From Olivibacter domesticus (lineage in GTDB: Bacteria; Bacteroidota; Bacteroidia; Sphingobacteriales; Sphingobacteriaceae): a DNA stretch of 64,000 nucleotides. Of this stretch, positions 62,471 through 64,000 are shown in pieces. Each line of letters starts with the position of its first letter. The first letter of the stretch is position 1. A program made the position numbers and the translations under genes. The stretch covers positions 2,389,662-2,453,661 of the forward strand of contig NZ_FOAF01000001.1 in assembly GCF_900109575.1 (NCBI RefSeq). The letters are read 5' to 3'. The notes under the pieces are model-generated. The model ran no database searches. It was not told the DNA's origin and saw nothing but the letters and a program-made list of their open reading frames with translations.

Positions 62471-62680
62471 TTATATTTTGTGCATGGGCGTACCGATAAC
62501 TAGTATATCGGCCTCCTGAACATCATGAAACACGGATTCCGAATAACTTCGTATCGGATTAGCGGCTTTATCAATCTCCAATGGCATTTTATAAAATTCG
62601 TTAATAGATTCCGGATTGAAGAAGGACGGCGTCTCTTTTGTTAAATCTTTTTCCACGACCTTGCTATATCTACCAAAGGG
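62471..62680 (-). pseudogene. Internal fragment of an azoreductase-like flavodoxin-fold gene
   Basis: The minus frame reads VVEKDLTKETPSFFNPES, then SVFHDVQEADILVIGTPM and a stop. This fits the FMN-dependent NADH-azoreductase family (strand with ADILVIGTPMY) but lacks both the N-terminal FMN-phosphate loop and everything after the second strand. A TGA lies just upstream and the TAA at 62471 is 6 bp before the YciI-like start, so deletion of both ends is likely. Confidence 0.5.
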
Positions 62681-62713
62681 TCAAAGCATAAAACGGCTCA
62701 CGGATAGCGCATA

Positions 62714-62769
62714 TCTTAAAGCAGGTACAACCGGGCAAGTTAATCTGCCCGGTTGTACCTGCTTTAAGA
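62714..62769. repeat. Perfect 24-bp-arm hairpin
   Basis: Left arm 62714-62737 and right arm 62746-62769 are exact complements around the 8-nt loop AGTTAATC. The stem core is AAAGCAGGTACAACCGGGCA. Such long perfect palindromes are typical of REP-like elements or transposon-derived repeats; no T-tract follows, so it is not a normal terminator. Confidence 0.85.
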
Positions 62770-62879
62770 CGATAGGTTCTTACTTTTTGAGTGAAAAAGA
62801 AGCAATTTGCAGTATAAATAATTGTCGAACTTATTTTGACACTTGCTGGGTGCAACATTCATTAGAAGCTCAGGCAATT

Positions 62880-63668
62880 TTACAAACCCAAGAACCATTT
62901 GGTAGTTTCAATCCTCGAAGCCTCCGGTCCAATCTCAAGACGCCTAGCATAAATTTGCTGTGCTTTTCCACCTGCAGGATAGCGAAGTGTATCCTTTCCG
63001 TCAGTTGCTGCAATGAAAATAACTTCTGCAATATCAATAGATTCGCCAGATTGCTGTATCCCGCCAATCATCTTCTGAATCACGTTATCGTACAAAGGAT
63101 GTGAAACGACGTCTGCGGATGTAAATAAATTGGTTTTCGTTGCATCAGGAGAAACGGTTTTGACGCCTATGCCAAACATCGACAATTCAATAGACAAACA
63201 TTCGCTTAAACCTTCTAACGCCCATTTGGTAGCATTGTAAACATTGCTTAAGGGAAAACCCGTAAGCCCTGCCATGGAGGTAGTGTTGATAAATAATCCA
63301 CCTTTCTTTTCCCTAAAATAGGGTATGAACGCCTGAATAATCTTTAATGGACCTAAAAAATTTGTGTTAACTTGTTTTAATATTTGTTGCTCGTTAACAG
63401 CTTCCACAGGACCGAATAAGCCATGACCGGCATTATTTAATACAACATCAATATCGCCTAAGGAAATTGCCGATTGGACCGTTGACTGAATTTGATCATC
63501 CTTGGTTACGTCTAAAGGAAGGATAATTACATTATCTAATGCAGTCAACTCGGTTTCCTTTTCTGGTGTTCTCATGGTTGCTACCACCTTCCAGCCTTTA
63601 GCTTGAAATAATTTTGCAGTTGCTTTACCAATACCTGACGAAGCCCCTGTAATAAAGATTGTTTTCAT
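62880..63668 (-). CDS. Short-chain dehydrogenase/reductase
   Basis: A 262-residue SDR enzyme. TGASSGIGKATA (NAD(P)-binding), NNAGHG and the catalytic YNATK are all intact; the Ser of the active site is in INTTSMAG. Members reduce aldehydes, ketones or quinones, or oxidise alcohols. It is divergent from an HxlR regulator, a common pairing in which the regulator senses quinones or aldehydes and controls the reductase. Cofactor and substrate unknown. Confidence 0.9.
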   Translation of the reverse strand: MKTIFITGASSGIGKATAKLFQAKGWKVVATMRTPEKETELTALDNVIILPLDVTKDDQIQSTVQSAISLGDIDVVLNNAGHGLFGPVEAVNEQQILKQVNTNFLGPLKIIQAFIPYFREKKGGLFINTTSMAGLTGFPLSNVYNATKWALEGLSECLSIELSMFGIGVKTVSPDATKTNLFTSADVVSHPLYDNVIQKMIGGIQQSGESIDIAEVIFIAATDGKDTLRYPAGGKAQQIYARRLEIGPEASRIETTKWFLGL

Positions 63669-63724
63669 ATCTCTTATTTTCTAAGCTTCAAAAATATATC
63701 CCAAAAAGTATATATTTGATACTT

Positions 63725-63740
63725 GTATCCTAAAGGATAC
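63725..63740. promoter_or_regulatory. Palindromic operator between SDR and HxlR genes
   Basis: GTATCC-TAAA-GGATAC, a perfect 6-bp-arm palindrome 22 bp before the HxlR start, with a nearby AAGTAT...ATACTT dyad and a plus-strand -7-like TATATTTG at 63711-63718. Probably the HxlR binding site. Confidence 0.6.
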
Positions 63741-63762
63741 TTAATTCATTTTTAATACTGGG

Positions 63763-64000
63763 ATGGCACAAAATAACAAGAAAAGAGATTTTAAAGAAAA
63801 GATAAAAGCCATACAGGATACCATGTTTGTATTGGGTGGCAAATGGAAGTTACCGATTATACTTTCCATTTATAGTGGTAACAAGCGATTCAACGATATT
63901 GCTGGATCTATCCCTGGAATTACCAATCGTGTATTGTCTAAAGAGTTAAAGCACCTGGAGCAAAATTTACTGATTAGCAGAACGGTGATAAACGATTACC
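63763..64000 (+). CDS. HxlR family regulator (cut by window edge)
   Basis: Starts at ATG 63763 (MAQNNKKRDFKEKIKAIQDT) and continues FVLGGKWKLPIILSIYSGNKRFNDIAGSIPGITNRVLSKELKHLEQ, the HxlR winged-helix pattern with the GKW motif. It runs off the window after 79 codons, so the C-terminus is unseen. These regulators respond to electrophiles or aldehydes and usually control a neighbouring oxidoreductase; here the divergent SDR is the likely target. Confidence 0.85.
   Translation, partial: MAQNNKKRDFKEKIKAIQDTMFVLGGKWKLPIILSIYSGNKRFNDIAGSIPGITNRVLSKELKHLEQNLLISRTVINDY

Noticed and set aside
62616-63104. Plus-strand frame crossing the 24-bp hairpin
   Set aside because: Partly antisense to the SDR gene and the repeated segments come from the palindrome.

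Overview
The window reads as chromosomal DNA of a Bacteroidota bacterium, most likely Sphingobacteriaceae (Sphingobacterium/Olivibacter/Pedobacter-like). This is inferred from gene families typical of that group: TonB-dependent receptors with a carboxypeptidase-regulatory-like N-terminus, a CusA-CusC fusion, a HYC_CC_PP protein, a GDYXXLXY protein and DUF2157/DUF4401 proteins. Several promoters also match the Bacteroidota sigma factor consensus TTG-N19-21-TAnnTTTG. The DNA is moderately AT-rich. I saw no rRNA, tRNA, CRISPR array or intact transposase.

Region 1 (1-15.7 kb) is an NRPS-independent siderophore (NIS) locus. The minus-strand arm carries the start of an unidentified gene, an acyl carrier protein, a MATE exporter, an N-hydroxylating monooxygenase, an acyltransferase with a large N-terminal extension, a PLP decarboxylase and a nitroreductase. 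The divergent plus-strand arm carries a TauD/clavaminate-synthase-like oxygenase, two tandem IucA/IucC synthetases, a TonB-dependent receptor and a membrane acyltransferase. Decarboxylase, monooxygenase, acyltransferase and NIS synthetase form the desferrioxamine/bisucaberin core. The carrier protein, the oxygenase and the nitroreductase are additions that suggest a modified product.

Region 2 (15.7-26.6 kb) has mobA, an FdhF/YdeP-type molybdoenzyme with a small partner and FdhD, a ZIP metal transporter, and the imuA-imuB-dnaE2 mutasome operon. The imuA promoter carries a perfect 19-bp palindrome between its -33 and -7 elements, an apparent SOS-type operator. Region 3 (26.6-35.1 kb) has a helical protein of unknown function, YiaA, a three-gene membrane set (DUF2157, DUF4401, GDYXXLXY), a Na+/H+ antiporter, and an AraC regulator divergent from a YahK-type alcohol dehydrogenase.

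Region 4 (35.1-50.9 kb) is metal resistance: a minus-strand copper operon (HYC_CC_PP, HMA protein, DUF3347 lipoprotein, haem-binding protein, CopB-type ATPase, multicopper oxidase fused to a beta-barrel-like domain) and a plus-strand efflux unit (small exported protein, CusA-CusC fusion, CusB-like adaptor). Between them lies a secreted endonuclease-fold lipoprotein with FG-GAP-like repeats. Region 5 (51-60.6 kb) has an ArsR/SRPBCC cluster with a decayed third SRPBCC copy, then an envelope operon: outer-membrane receptor, OmpR-type regulator, sensor kinase, PAP2 phosphatase and LTA-synthase-like sulfatase. An 18-bp direct repeat at fixed distance from a TTTG core precedes two of its genes and is probably the response regulator's own site.

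Region 6 (60.6-64 kb) is a decayed zone. It has a SnoaL-like gene and fragments of three genes (GNAT, YciI-like, azoreductase-like) mixed with perfect hairpins, an 11-bp phased TTCGAC array and a dispersed repeat also found near 44.4 kb. An SDR gene and a divergent HxlR regulator, cut by the window edge, follow.
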